64,000 nt of DNA from assembly GCA_022453515.1 (NCBI GenBank), contig JAJNNY010000072.1:1-64000 (forward strand), written 5' to 3'. The number at the start of each line of letters is the position of its first letter. Position 1 is the stretch's first letter. The notes beneath the pieces were generated by a model. It searched no databases, was not told the origin of the DNA, and worked only from the letters and a program-made list of their open reading frames with translations. Below are positions 22,607 to 35,556 of this stretch, piece by piece. The translations under genes and the position numbers were made by a program. The DNA comes from Astrocystis sublimbata. Its lineage: Eukaryota; Ascomycota; Sordariomycetes; Xylariales; Xylariaceae.

Positions 22607-25600
22607 CTCCTGTTCATGATATCAATGGTAAATGTCAATGTTGCAAGAAAGAGTGCAAGAGTTACGATATGACGCTCGTTTTGCACTAAAGCTTGATCAT
22701 CTATGCTACAGAGATACACTGGCACTCTCGCTGTGGAATCATTGCCACAAAAAACAATAGTTCATTCTCGGGAATCCTAAATTCATTGTCATATTCTAAC
22801 CGCGTTGAAATGACGAGCTACAGTAAAATCATGGGTTTCTTCGATACGAAAATTTTGCCCCGGTGCGCGAATATTTTCTGGACTCTTCCCGCCATGATAG
22901 TACCTGAAGCTTATGGTAAGTTGACATGTGTGTGAGCTCTAGTCGCCTATAAGGTCTTAATTCCACTCGAGTCTATATTCGACGGCATCTTAAAAAGACC
23001 AATGGAAAGTATTGCCTTTAAACGATCCCTTAATGATCTTATCATGTACCTAAGTTGTTGAATAGTCCCATTTATGGTGATAATGATCCTAAGCCCGACA
23101 TGAATTATAATGAACTAACTATAAAGAGCGATGACCGTCGAGGGCTAGCTAAATACAATGCTTGAAAGCTAGGCTAGTTCTCAAATTACATAGGTAGGTC
23201 AGGACCATAGTAGTTGGCACGAGTGGTTCTATTGGAACTGGATCTATGAAACAACAATTAGAAACCTATAAGAACAATGCCTCTATATAAGAATTGAAAT
23301 CTTCCACTAGGAATGTTTCGGGTAGGAATTACTCAGACTTTTTGAATTTTACATACTTGAGTTAACGTTATAGTAATTTTCAGGAAGCTCGTTATTTAAT
23401 AATGCATATGTTTCGGCAACTTCATTTCGAAGCATGCTGTGGTCTCGCCTTAGCTATATTTACTTCTATGGATATTCAAAAGTAATTATTAAACACCTTG
23501 AAACACCCGAACGCCTAGTATTGTCCTAGCGCTAAAGAAGTGAAAGGCGTCTGTATATCATTAGATATAGTATAACACTAGGACACCGGTATAAGTAAAG
23601 AATTTTGCGATAGAGAAAATGTTGTTAATATAACCTCAAATGAGGTAAAAAGGTCATGGCAGCCGTGATTCCTGCTACGAACGCGCCAGGTTGTACATAT
23701 CCCTTGCCGTTGTACCAAGAACTCCTCGCTGGCCATTGTTATGGACTCCATACTACGGACCATAATTCAAGTAGATAAAGACCTTTATCATGGCGCAATG
23801 AGATATCGGAGTTCCAGGGAAGTAAGGGCGTTCAAACCTCTCATCTATACTCCATAAGTAAGTCCTTTATTTAGGTTGTATCCCTTATTATAACAGCTAT
23901 ATATCAAAGACAAATAATTACTTGGTTTTCATACCTTATTAGCATTTGCTATAATCGCTTAAAGCCTATAAATGTTAGCTTTTCTCCCCTTAAGTTAGTA
24001 ACTCAAGGTCCCTTAAGCCAGGGGTAAGTGGTCTTTGTTGCTCAGTCTAAGGGGCTATAGGCCTCGCGTGCCCTTTTCTACCTACCTACCTAATTCTACC
24101 AAGGTACTCCCCGTGTCGCTCTGCGCATGCTCGCTGCACAAGCGTGGCTCACATACGCTCGCGCACGGGGCTTTTATTAGGTAGGCGTATGCAAATCGCA
24201 CGAGGCAAGCTCGTACGCAACACCTACTCATACGCCCAAAGTACGCGGCGCGCCTTTTGGGCCTCTGTGGCTTCTGTGGCTCCCGTGGCTCCGTGGCTCC
24301 TGTGCGTGAGCTCGAGGGCTCGAGGGCCCGATCGTAGCTTAGCATCGCCGTAAAAGGTAGGTATCTTTTCTAGTTCTGAAAAAAAACCCTTGGTTTCACC
24401 CAGTCGTTCCTCCTTCGTTAGAACGAGGGAGGTATCGCAATACATACAACCGAGGGTACCTATTAAGAAATGCAGGTCTCCAAAGTTTCAATCAGTACCT
24501 CCAGTCCAGCTATCTGACAGCACAGCATCCAAGGGTGCTAATATGTACAGGTACTTGGTTCACCTTGCCCAGATGATTTATTTGGTACGTTTCCCAAGCT
24601 GTACCCAATGTAGGTACCTACCTAGGTAGGTACCTTATCCAAAAAGCGCTGTTTTGGTGCCACCACGTTTCACCACATCCTTAGCTCTTAGGCCATATGT
24701 GATGTTTCAATATCATTCGCTTCAAGTTGCCAGTGTCGGACGTTTGAATCAAAGTCACACAATACCATTATGTAGCTTGGTACATAGTGTAGTACCTGAC
24801 AGTGTCAACCAAGCAGCGCATTCGCGCGCACAAGGTACATATAGAATTGGTCATTATTACGCCCATGAACCCATGGACCCAGCACAGGTAAAAGAGAATT
24901 GCCGAGGTGCAGAATACTCTTTTGCTGTGGTGTCCATGCTTGAATGGCACAATGGTTTCCAAGTTGCTACAATGTCGTTACGCGGCTTGCTGTACGATAC
25001 GACCCTACTCCCAGGCGAGCCAGGCCATCTACACGTGTACTTTGTTTCTTGGAAAGAACGGCTCCGCTTCGATGCGCCGTTCTACTGGCTCGTGCCAAGA
25101 CACATCCCCGCCTGACAGCAAAACCACCGGTGTGATATACAATTACCTGCCCAGGTACTAGGTACCTGTCTAATGCTGCTCTGCTCAAAGTAGGATTTTG
25201 TAGGGCCCATTTAAACGCAGTCTGAGTTTTGACATGAGTTATAAAGAGATTCAACAGAATTTTTAACAAAAGAGGCTTGTGTACTCGGGTAAATTTTTTG
25301 TTGTTTTTACAATGCATGTCAAGCTGCGAGTCCCATGCGAGGAGGTGCATCTTGGCTTGCTGAATTGCAGGGCAAGTGGCGGCCCCTGGACAGGGGGGGC
25401 GTCGAATTCTAAGCAGTGCCTAAGCCGAAGTGCGGCACCGGCGGTACCTAGTTTTACGCAGCAAGGACACTGAGATAGGGTTCTGACACCGCCATCTACC
25501 TGCTAGAAGCTACCTAAACTCTATGTAGGTAGTCTGCTAGCCTAGGTACCGAGACTAGTCTAGCATCTAAGTAAACCACAACGGTCCGCAACTCGAAGGC

Positions 25601-26228
25601 GACATTGAACTCAATTTATCGACAGTGACGCGGTCACCTCCCCCAGTCCGACCAATTCGATCATCCGAAGAAGCCATTCACACCGGAGTTGCGACTTCTC
25701 TAATCGCCTTCGTATTCGAGGCGCAATTAACTACCTCCTACCTACCTTAGGTCTAGGTGTGCTTCTTGCCTTCCTCAGCGATCTACCTACCTCGAGGCGC
25801 AACCACCATTCTCTTTTTTTTTATTCTCTCCTCGTTCCTCCTTTGCATGGTGCCCATCGCACTGGTGGCCCGCTTCTGTCTCTTGTACACCATTCGTGTC
25901 TTGTATCTTGCTACCTCTGCCTTTCATTCGTGCTACCTTCCCAACATCAGGTGGACGGTGTCACGTCATTCAACTAGGCTCAGACTCACTCTTCTGGGTC
26001 CAATCTCCCTCTACCTAGTGTTCCCCGTGGTCCTCCTTCGTTCATCACAGCAAGCCTAGTTGTTTCCACGTTCTTCAGCACCGCATAAGTGATGACCTGG
26101 TCGTCCTCTTTGTTATCTTGAATTTAGTCCGAGGAGCAACGTTTCGTGTGTTCCTGCTGTGCGACTGCTTTGTTCTTCCACAGCCTGCGAGCATTCGGGT
26201 TCCTGGCCCAACACATCGGTCGCCCATC
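22607..26228. other. Gene-poor region: AT-rich island followed by a palindrome-rich stretch
   Basis: From about 22,900 to 24,000 the DNA is AT-rich with many TA steps and no long frame, as expected for RIP-mutated transposon remains; no terminal repeats can be seen. From 24,060 to 25,800 the sequence changes to GC-richer DNA with many ACCTACCT/AGGTAGGT motifs (24078-24092, 24611-24634, 25154-25170, 25523-25550, 25735-25790). A 153-codon open frame at 24654-25115 has no recognisable domain and is not called a gene. Confidence 0.5.
24611..24634. repeat. Intergenic palindromic repeat (AGGTACCTACCTAGGTAGGTACC)
   Basis: Perfect inverted repeat around CCTAGG, the longest clean copy of the dispersed element in this window. 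Confidence 0.7.
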
Positions 26229-27862
26229 ATGGCCGCTGGAAATGCCCGTATCGTAAGATACATAGTCTTCGCCGGCTTTGTGAGTACTCCTTGTGGTTCC
26301 GTCGTCCCATAGAAGCCTGCGCATACCCTAACAGTGATCGCATTCAGTTCCTCGGTGTTTTGTACTTTATCTCCAACAACCAAGGCTATAGCCTCCAGCC
26401 CGATAAGTTCGGCGTCGGCAAAACACCCTCTGTCAACAATCCTTCGGAAAAGCAGCAACCTGTTGTCAATGGCGGAGGCGGTTCAGCCGGAGTAACGCCG
26501 CCGGAGGAGGTGGACACGGCGCCTAAACCGGACGGCATAGGAGGGAATGGCGGCGAGGGTGGTTCTGGGAAGGCCGGCTCGACGGTGCCCGGCAGTGGCT
26601 CAGATGGTAGCGAGACCGACTCTACGAAAGACCCCACGAAAGGATCGACGAGACCCCCACCCGGCACCCCAAAACAACAAATGGATATCGGAGAGGCAGC
26701 CATGGCCTTGAACCCAAATGACCACGGCTGGAATGACATGCTCGGGACTGCACCTGGCCCTCGCATGAATGCTACTTTTGTTACGTTGGCCCGGAATAGT
26801 GATGTGTGGGATATCGCTCGATCTATCCGCCAAGTCGAAGACCGATTCAACCGCCGGTACAACTACGATTGGGTCTTCTTGAACGATAAGCCCTTCGACG
26901 ACACCTTCAAGAAAGTCACCAGTTCCCTCGTCTCGGGCAAGACGCACTATGGCGAGATACCCTACGAGCATTGGTCCTTTCCAGAACACATTGATCAAGA
27001 CAAGGCGAAGAAGGTGCGCGAGGATATGGCCCAGCGCAAGATTATCTACGGCGATTCCATCAGCTACCGTCACATGTGCAGATTTGAGTCCGGCTTCTTC
27101 TTCCGTCAGGAGTTGATGTTGAACTATGAGTGGTATTGGCGCGTCGAACCAAGCATTGAGCTTTTTTGCGATTTTCACTACGATCCCTTCCGCTACATGG
27201 CGGAACACAAAAAGAAGTACAGCTTCGTTTTAAGTCTGTATGAATATGTCGAGACGATCCCAACGCTGTGGGATAGCGTGAAGAAGTTCATGAAGAACCA
27301 TCCCGAGCACGTTGCCGAAGGCAATTCGATGGGATTCCTCAGCGACGACGGTGGTGAAACGTATAACAAGTGTCATTTTGTATGTATCTCTTATGACCAT
27401 ATGCCTCTTCACGTTCTCCCTCACAGAAGCTAATTGTGTCCTAGTGGTCCAACTTTGAGATCGGCAGCCTTGAATGGCTGCGATCCAAGTCCTATATCGA
27501 CTTCTTTGAGTCTCTTGATCAAGATGGAGGCTTCTTTTACGAGAGATGGGGAGATGCGCCGGTTCATTCCATCGCCGCCGGCTTACTTTTGCCGAAGGAA
27601 GAGGTCCATTTCTTCAACGATATCGCGTATTACCACGTTCCCTTTACACATTGCCCGACAGGTGAGCAGACGCGGATCGACCTTCGTTGCCACTGCAACC
27701 CCAAGGAGAATTTTGACTGGAAGGGTTATTCATGTAAGTGATCGCTGAAAACCTTGGGTTTCTCTCGCATTGCGCTGACATATCCGGCTACTTCTAGGCA
27801 CATCAAGGTATTATGAACTGAACAAGCTAGAAAAGCCGCATGGATACAAAGACGAAGAGTGA
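26229..27862 (+). CDS. GT15 alpha-1,2-mannosyltransferase (KRE2/MNT1/KTR family)
   Basis: Golgi type II membrane enzyme adding mannose from GDP-mannose to O- and N-glycans; 478 residues. Exons: 26229-26279, 26348-27379, 27445-27733, 27798-27862. All introns are 64-68 nt with good GT-AG ends. Start [17 protein letters not shown] runs across the first intron into [11 protein letters not shown], forming the signal anchor. Residues about 35-140 are a Gly/Pro/Thr/Ser-rich stalk. The catalytic domain begins at [20 protein letters not shown], with [21 protein letters not shown], the family signature [17 protein letters not shown] and [19 protein letters not shown]. The C-terminus has C-H-C ([18 protein letters not shown]). 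Length and order match fungal KTR proteins; only the stalk is long. Confidence 0.95.
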
Positions 27863-28263
27863 ACATAAGCTTGAGGTATCAGCGATAAAATGAAAATCAC
27901 ATTACGACAAGGCATGTAAATTACAGGGCAGTCCATACTTTTTTCATCGTGACGGTTTATCGCATGCATTACAATGGTTTGGGGAAGGTGTTTGAGGCCT
28001 GGTCAAGGCTGGCTGGCGTCTCGGAATGCGTCATCTGGTAACAGATTTGGTCGTGTTATTGTTCATGCTTCATGTTGTAAATACAATGTTCATTTCCGCA
28101 GGCCATGAGTCTTTTTCGAACAACGAAGGCCACTTCGTTTAAGAAGCGGCATTGTAAAATAATGTACAGGTATCGATGCAGGTTGTAGAGTGCTCGCGCT
28201 TAACCACTCTCAATTCGTATCATCAGACATGGGAATCTATTTGCGCTTTGATGCGAATAAACT
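27863..28263. other. Short intergenic region between convergent GT15 and uS12m genes
   Basis: 400 bp of 3' flanks; nothing recognised. Confidence 0.5.
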
Positions 28264-28962
28264 CTATGATCCCACCGACGCCTTCTTCGGTTTCTTCGTT
28301 CCGTACTTGCTTCGACTCGACATACGGCTCGATACACCAGCCTAGTCCAAGAGTATAAGCAGATGTGCAGGGAGACAGCAAACTTCGTCGAAATAGATTA
28401 TCGAAAGGCGCACTCACCAAGTCCAAGGCTCCGCGCACCAAATGGTATCGCACACCGGGACAATCCTGACTACGGCCACCACGCACGAGCACGACGGAGT
28501 GCTGCTGGATATTGTGGCCCTCGCCGGGGATGTAGGCGGTAATCATGCGGCCGGAGGACAGACGCACACGCGCCGTCTTACGCTCGCCCGAATTGGGCTT
28601 CTTGGGCCGCGTGATGCCGACCTTGAGGCAGACGCCCTTCTGCTGGGGGCAGAGCGTGTCGGACAGGGCGGGGGAGACGGCGTGACGGGCGCGCTGCTTC
28701 TTCCGGCAGCCCTGGAATGGGGAATCGATATGTTAGTTCTGCAGCGACCTCATATGCAAAGCGTGAAAGGGCGGAGATCGGGCATGTGAGCCGCGGAAGG
28801 GTCGCGACGTACTCGGAGGACTTGGTTTAAAGTGGCATTGGGTGCGGGTGTCGTCGAGAAGGCGCGGGATGCGAGCTGGGATGACAGTGTCGTTATCGAT
28901 GGTGTCGTAGCTGGTCTTCGGGCCAGCGAGGGCCAAAGGGAACGTAGTAGCGGCGTGGCCAT
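28264..28962 (-). CDS. MRPS12: Mitochondrial small-subunit ribosomal protein uS12m
   Basis: Mitoribosome decoding-centre protein, 173 residues. Exons: 28813-28962, 28418-28711, 28264-28341, with introns of 101 nt (GTACGT...CCAG) and 76 nt (GTGAGT...CTAG), both phase 0. Residues 1 to about 45 are an Arg/Ser/Thr-rich mitochondrial presequence ([20 protein letters not shown]...RAFSTTPAP). The S12 core follows: [96 protein letters not shown] and the tail [17 protein letters not shown]. The PNSGERK loop, which sits at the A site, is intact. Divergent from the acyl-CoA dehydrogenase gene. Confidence 0.96.
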
Positions 28963-29565
28963 GGCGACCTCCGATTCATGCGCTCGTTGCAAGCTCACGA
29001 TGGCGATGCTACTTGTGGATGTAGTGGAGGTGGGAGGTGAGGTAGGTATGTACATGCTCCCTCCTGCTTATCGCCTATCAGCCAGCCGGGCAGCATCAAG
29101 ATGCAGATTTGGGCGCCGCAAGCTTGGCACCGGATCGGAGTCGAGCAGCAGCTGGCAGCGGGCCGGCGACGGCTCGAAGCGGCTCTCGCCCGAAGTCGGG
29201 CCCACCCCAGCACGAATGCGATCTTCACATGCCATTTCGAGGCTGGGGGGAACGTTGATTGAGTAGTATTCCCCAGACTTTCGACTCAGGTGCCCCGCAG
29301 TTACCCTTGCGGTCCATGCCTTGCTTACAGATAAGAACCGAAGGCTACCCTCGGCTGAAAAGTGCATATCATTGTTGATCTCTAAACGTCCAACATCTTA
29401 CATCTCTTGTAAACCACTCATTCATTCTTTCGTCTTCTACTGCGAGGCAATAGATGCTGGTTTAACAAAGTCACCAGGTTAATACTGTAATCTCATCTGT
29501 CTGACATTGATCGCGAGCCATCTACTATACCACCCACCCAATCGCAACCCCATTGATCGCGCAAG
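28963..29565. promoter_or_regulatory. Shared upstream region of two divergent mitochondrial-protein genes
   Basis: 603 bp between the start codons of uS12m and the acyl-CoA dehydrogenase. A shared promoter region is inferred from the divergent layout. No defined binding site is claimed. Confidence 0.35.
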
Positions 29566-31033
29566 ATGTCATCGTTTGCAAGGGTGCTGCGGCCGGCTTT
29601 GCGGAGGGGCAATGGTGTTGCCGCCAGAATCACATCTACGTCGCCACGAAGTATACGTCCTTCACCGATACCAAACGCACAGCAGTAAGTAGTCTGCAGA
29701 AGTGGCCTGCTACACCGCAGTGGAAGCCCAGTATATCATACTGAACAGCATAGATTGCGGCCGCTGTCCGCCACACCCCGGCGGCTTACTGACATTTCTG
29801 ATATCCCGCCAACTCCCATAACACATTTGTCCGACACCGAGACGTCCATGCAGGAGCTCGTCTCCAAGTTCGCCAACGATGTCATCTTACCAAAAGTCCG
29901 CGACATGGACGAAGCCGAGGCCATGGACCCCGCCCTCGTCGAGCAGCTCTTTGAGCAGGGTCTCATGGGCGTGGAGATTCCCGAAGACTACGGCGGTGCC
30001 GGCATGAACTTCACAGCCGCCATTATCGGCATAGAGGAATTGGCCCGTGTCGACCCTAGTGTCAGTGTCATGGTCGACGTGCACAACACGCTGGTCAACA
30101 CGGCCATCATCAAGTGGGGTAGCACCGAGCTTAAGAAGAAATTCCTGCCTCGTCTGGCCACGGATACAGTCGGCAGCTTCTGCCTGAGCGAACCTGTCTC
30201 GGGTTCCGATGCCTTCAAGCTCGCCACCAAGGCCACAGAGACAAGCGACGGCTTCACAATCTCGGGTAGCAAGATGTGGATCACCAACTCGATGGAGGCC
30301 AACTTCTTCATCGTCTTCGCGAACCTCGACCCGAGCAAGGGCCATCGCGGCATCACAGCCTTCATTGTCGAGAAGGGCGCCAAGGGCTTCGAGATCGCTA
30401 AGAAAGAGAAGAAGCTGGGCATCAAGGCCAGCAGCACCTGCGTTCTCAACTTCGACGATGTCAGGATCCCCAAGGAGAACCTATTGGGCGAGCGAGGGCA
30501 GGGCTACAAGTACGCCATTGGCCTCCTGAACGAAGGCCGCATCGGCATCGCGGCGCAGATGACCGGTCTTGCTCTTGGCGCCTGGGAGAACGCTGTCAAG
30601 TACGTCTGGAATGACAGGAAGCAGTTCGGCCAGCTCGTCGGCGAGTTCCAGGGTATGCAACACCAGATTGCCCAATCGTATACGGAGATCGCAGCCGCCC
30701 GCGCTCTGGTCTACAACGCGGCCAGGAAGAAGGAGGCCGGCGAGGACTTCGTGCAAGATGCGGCCATGGCCAAGCTGTTCGCGTCGCAGGTGGCGGGCCG
30801 CGTCAGCGGTCTAGCCGTTGAGTGGATGGGTGGCATGGGTTTCGTGCGCGAAGGTCTTGCTGAGAAGTTCTGGCGTGATAGCAAGATTGGTGCTATTTAT
30901 GAGGGAACAAGCAATATCCAGTGAGTACTCCATCTATCTGGGTTTCGAATCTTCATGTTGAAGTCATCCACTAACACGGTATTTCAGGCTAAACACGATC
31001 GCCAAGCTTTTACAGAAGCAGTATACCGTCTAG
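29566..31033 (+). CDS. Mitochondrial short/branched-chain acyl-CoA dehydrogenase
   Basis: FAD enzyme for alpha,beta-dehydrogenation of acyl-CoA in branched-chain amino acid and fatty acid breakdown; 443 residues. Exons: 29566-29684, 29754-30920, 30988-31033; introns of 69 and 67 nt. Exon 1 encodes an Arg-rich presequence (MSSFARVLRPALRRGNGVAA). Domain order is standard: N-terminal helices (EQGLMGVEIPEDYGGAGMNF), middle beta domain with the FAD/substrate loop SFCLSEPVSGSDAF and KMWITNS, and C-terminal helices with RIGIAAQMTGLALGAWENAV, RKQFGQLVGEFQGMQHQIA and MGGMGFVREG. The catalytic base is the Glu of IYEGTSNIQ, near residue 423. The match is best to the short/branched-chain (ACADSB-like) group; exact chain specificity is inference. 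Confidence 0.95.
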
Positions 31034-32889
31034 AGCATATAGTGTATCATTAGGTCGGATAATCGATAAAGGATCAATTCAGTGAGCATTTCGGGCATAG
31101 ACGATATCTAACATCTGGCATGCGATGTTCGGCTTTAGATTCATTACGCAATTGTCACAGAAACATGGTCTTAGAGGCCACTATATGCGATCTGAAGGCA
31201 AGGGACAATCTGACAAGTCATTCTGCATTATGTTTTACAATCAATCTGTATGTACACCCCGGGCCGAGTCTTTGACTGCATGCATGGTGTTCATCGCTCT
31301 GGAACTGGAAGAATGGTTTTGCAGTTTTGCCGCATCCTACACAATCGCATAGGTACTAAACAATATATTCAAAAGTTGGCACAGACATTGTATGCTGCCC
31401 TTACTATAGATCAGGTCGCGTGAAGCTTACATACTAGTATAATTACGACTATCTCGCGTCGAACTTTGGTACTACCTAGGTAGTAGGCTTGCGTCCAACT
31501 GCAGCGCGTTTGGCAACTCTCCTCGACGTGAAATTCTACCTGATCCAGTAGGCGTGTTCTTTCCCAAGTCCTAGATAGCCTACCTACCTAGCCTAGCGTG
31601 CACGGTCTAATCTTAGATGCCCGTTTAGCGACGCCGATGAGGCTAGTCGGGGCTATATTTGGAGGTTGTCAGCAATTTTTCGGGTTCAACCTTACCGGAT
31701 CCGGTCGCAGCGTTGATAGTTGATGACTTACAAGCCCCCGACCGCTTCCAGCCGCAACGATGTTGGATATTAGCCTCTGGGCATTCATGCTGCCGAATAG
31801 CATTTGTCGAGATTGCTTCTCACCGGCAGCTAGCTGTGCGATGAAACTACGCTAATAGACGTAGTTATGTACTGGCTTTCTGCAGGACATTTTTCTAAGC
31901 CTCTCGCTGGGCTTGGCCTTGGACCGTTCAGGAATGAGTTGAAGCGAAATACTGCAGTCCGTGGTGCTTTAGCCATGGCTGCAACTCGTAGAATAGCAAA
32001 AATACTACTCCTCCGTATATGCCTTGCGAGCTAAGGGCCAAGGACTGAAGGCTGAGCGTGGATACTAAATTTATGTCATTGCAGGAGAAAAGCCCGACAT
32101 TTCATAGCTCGACCCTGGTGGTCTTCCTCGCTTACGGCAGCAAACGGAGAGATCCGTTGTTCAAGATGAGCCTTTGAGAAAACCTAGTCGGCGCTAATTT
32201 TTGGTTAGGCTCTCTCAACATCACGACCAGACAGCACGGTTGAGCTCTGGACTCGCGATCGTCTTCATCCCATTCTGTATGTGGTTAACAGTCTGTCTTG
32301 CTGTGCACTAGAAGCAAGGAAATCTTTGACAGCTCACCGCTCAGTTGACTACAATATCGAGACAGGGCTGACTGATCAATTCATTGTGAATAGGATGGAG
32401 TTATCTACTATCTGTGTACGCAGTAGGTATCTTGGGTCATTATCTGCTTCCAAGTGAAAACACCTTCCAATCTAGAGAAACCTGATGCCCTGCCCCTCCT
32501 CATCAAAAAAGATATCATACGGCACCGCTCTCGGAGCTAAGCAATAGTTGATATCTTGGCTTCCTGGAGTTTGGGTTAGTCTGTATCTTAGTAGGGCTGT
32601 TCAAGGTTTTAGTTGGGATGACTAGGATCCCGCGAATCTCACGGTGGGGGCTGGCCTCAAGATTGTAGCCGTATATATGATCCCAGCAGAACCCAGCATG
32701 GCAGATTTCGAAGGAAGGATCCCGTTTAGATATGAGGATGATCCTTCACTCAAAGATCATATAATATTTGATCTCAGCAAAAGCTCGTCGATGAGCTGCT
32801 GTTTGTTTTCCTTGTTCTGTCTGTTGTATCTGGGTCCGTCTTTATACCCACGTTGGCGATAGTTGAGCCGGGACTAAGAAGAGGATACG
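31034..32889. other. Intergenic region, no gene recognised
   Basis: About 1.9 kb. Contains the palindromic CCTAGG element at 31471-31486 (ACTACCTAGGTAGT) and a related CTACCTACCTAG at 31577-31594. Short frames show no domains. Confidence 0.5.
31471..31486. repeat. Palindromic ACTACCTAGGTAGT element
   Basis: Perfect 14-bp palindrome, member of the dispersed intergenic family. Confidence 0.6.
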
Positions 32890-35326
32890 ATGGGTTCCCA
32901 ACAAGAGCCACCCGAGGACGAGCCCAACCCGTACCTAATCGCTGGGAAGAAGCTACCATGGTTTGGCAACCCCGTCATCTATGAGGACAAGATCAGGCCA
33001 CCTACGGATCCGAGCGAGTACGATGAGCTACAAGTCGTCGACCATCTCAACCGAAACTACAATGTTGACACGATTCCTCGCTTCCAGAAGGTAAGGCATT
33101 CCTGCTTGAGTTGTGTCTAGCTCATGCGAGTATATGACAACGAGGAACGAGCCAGCTAACAACGAGGATAGCATGAGGGATCCAGTACTTTAGAGGTATG
33201 CAACAGAGACACCCGCTGTTTTCTAGGGTGTTAGTTCCTAACAGTTCATGTCGAACAGGTGTTTTACGATCTGTGGTTTGTAGCAAATGTGGCCATTTTT
33301 ACGACGCTTCACACGGTCAACGATAAGACAACACTATCATCATATGTCGGCTACATCAGGTTTGTAACTACCAAATTCCCAAATGAAGATTGCTGCTAAC
33401 AATATCAAAGTCTTCTATGGTTTGACTGGTTCATGGTCAGCATCTATGACGTACGATTTCTCGCCGATAGTGTGACCGAGCGAGCTGGACGAGCCGTGCA
33501 CATGGGTGTCATGGTTGCCTTCGCCGTCGTCAGTGTCAATTTCACTCCAGAACAGCAAAACAGGACAACTTTCAAGGTGACCGCGATCGCGCTTGCCGTC
33601 TCAAGGTTCTGTCTAGCTGTTCGGTACGCATCTGTCGTATGGCACATCCGCCACTTCAAGCGAGGAATGAGACCTGTGCTCGCCGTCGCCGCGATCAGCT
33701 TCATATCTGGGTGGATATACTTCGGCATTGCCTTTAGATTCACAGAAGGAAAGAACAGTCGTGCCTTTATCGCGTGGTATGTGATTGGCGCGGTCGAGAC
33801 AGTTCTGCATCTTCTTCTGGGGCTGTGCTTCAAGGTATTGAGCTTCGATGGCACGCATCTTTCGGAACGAAGTAAGTAACTCTTCGAAACCGATTCTGAC
33901 TTGGCAGTAACTGACTCAGAGCGCTCTAGTGACCGTGTCCACTCTCTTTATGCTTGGAGAAGGTATTTATCTTCACATCTAAAACCCAAGTCAGAATGGC
34001 CCTCTAACTCACAAGATAGGTGTCAATGTTCTCGCTGAAAACATTGTTACTATTGTGCAAAACAACGGATGGAGTAAGTTCCCTTAGATTTCAGCTGAGA
34101 AGACTGAGGACTAACACCATATAGCCCCTGCAACAATTGGAAACTTGACAGCTGGTATCGCGGAAGTCTATTTTGTCTTCATGGTGTACTTCGATTGGAT
34201 GGCCAACCATAGCACCCTGGGCGGTATTCGTCAGGCGTTATGGGCGGTATTTCACTTTCCGTTTCACCTCCTATTGCTCCTCTTCATGGAGGGATCATCG
34301 CAATTCGTCCAGTGGTGGAAGATTGTAAGTATCTCGAGATCTATTGCTCTTAGAATCACCAGTTGCTGATATAATATCCGTGCATAGCTCGAGGCTCTTG
34401 CGTGGGCACGAGACCAATTCGTCGAAGGAGCTGCCCATGCTCAAGATTATCTTGACCCCAACGATTCACCCACGCAATACGTGGTCGACTTTTTGAACAC
34501 GACCGTCACCAAGATTTTCGAGAGATACACGCCAACCTACGTCAACACCGAATACGAAGTTGAGCGCGTCCTCGAAGAAATTGGCACGATTCCGGATGAG
34601 TGGTGGAGCGACACAAATGGTTCGACGAAATATTCGGCGTACTACCAAGAGCTCTACGACAACAGCACCGACGAGCTCTCGACGGCAATCAGTAACTCGA
34701 TCCTTGTCAACTTCAAAATCGATCCGATGTCGGGCATCGACGTCGGCGAGAACACGAACATCACGACGAACACACAGCTCCAAACGGTAGCGCTGCAGCA
34801 GACATCGAGCCGTTTCGCCATCACGTTCGCATTCACATTCATCTCGGCCGGTCTGACTCTACTCTTCATGACCTTCCTCTTCATCATCGGCCGGCCTCGG
34901 CGCTCCTGGTCCGTGTCCGTGGCGATTCGGATCGGATTGTTCATCCTCATCAGCATTGCTATCAGTCTAGTAGTACTTGTTGCATACGACGAGCAGGACA
35001 CCAGCTATATCAACAGTCCCTGGCTGCTGCCCACACTAGCTCTCGCGTACTTCATCGTCGTGATCCTCACGCACTTCCCGCGGAAGCCGACACCTGCGAC
35101 ATTCGCCTTCTGGCGGCGGGCACGGGCAAGGACGCAGAGAAAGGTGAAGCGTACGGATGCAAATGCTGGGTTCGAAGGCGTGCGCCACCAGCAATTGGAA
35201 GGTGTGTACACCGCGTATGAGGGCCATAACAACTACGACGGCCAGCCCACGCAGGTGTATACCACTTACCCGATGGCCACGTACGGGGGCCCGCCATATG
35301 AGACTCTTCAGGAGAAAACAAATTAG
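32890..35326 (+). CDS. LtrA-family (low temperature requirement A) multi-pass membrane protein
   Basis: 670 residues from eight exons: 32890-33090, 33172-33195, 33259-33359, 33411-33871, 33930-33962, 34020-34073, 34125-34324, 34388-35326. Several exons are tiny (24, 33, 54 nt), yet phases fit throughout. The family start HEGSSTLEVFYDLWFVANVAIFTTLH is assembled across exons 2 and 3, followed by YVGYISLLWFDWFMVSIYDVRF with a DSVTERAGRA loop, the usual LtrA pattern. Several hydrophobic segments follow, including MLGEGVNVLAENIV and the FHFPFHLLLLLFMEGSSQ helix. A soluble insert of about 130 residues (DYLDPNDSPTQYVVDFLN...) precedes three more helices (FAITFAFTFISAGLTLLFM...). The tail is Tyr/Gln/Gly-rich and cytosolic or disordered. 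Function of fungal LtrA homologues is unknown to me. No signal peptide. Confidence 0.88.
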
Positions 35327-35556
35327 GAGACGGACTAAAACATAATTGATAATAGTAAAAGATTACTCAAAAAGCTAATGTAGTTAGATAATATTACAGC
35401 ATATTCAACACGTTAGAAACCTAGTATAGTTCCTCTTCCTTGTTCCCCAAAGACAATTTTGCCAGTAAGTAGAGCACTTTATTCATCATTGGTTTCTTGA
35501 TTTATCGATCATGTTAAATTATGAATTTCATGCTATGTTACATACGTCACGCATGT

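Noticed and set aside
24654..25115. 153-codon open frame in the palindrome-rich intergenic region
   Set aside because: No domain, signal peptide or family motif; surrounded by repeat-like ACCTACCT sequence; likely chance.
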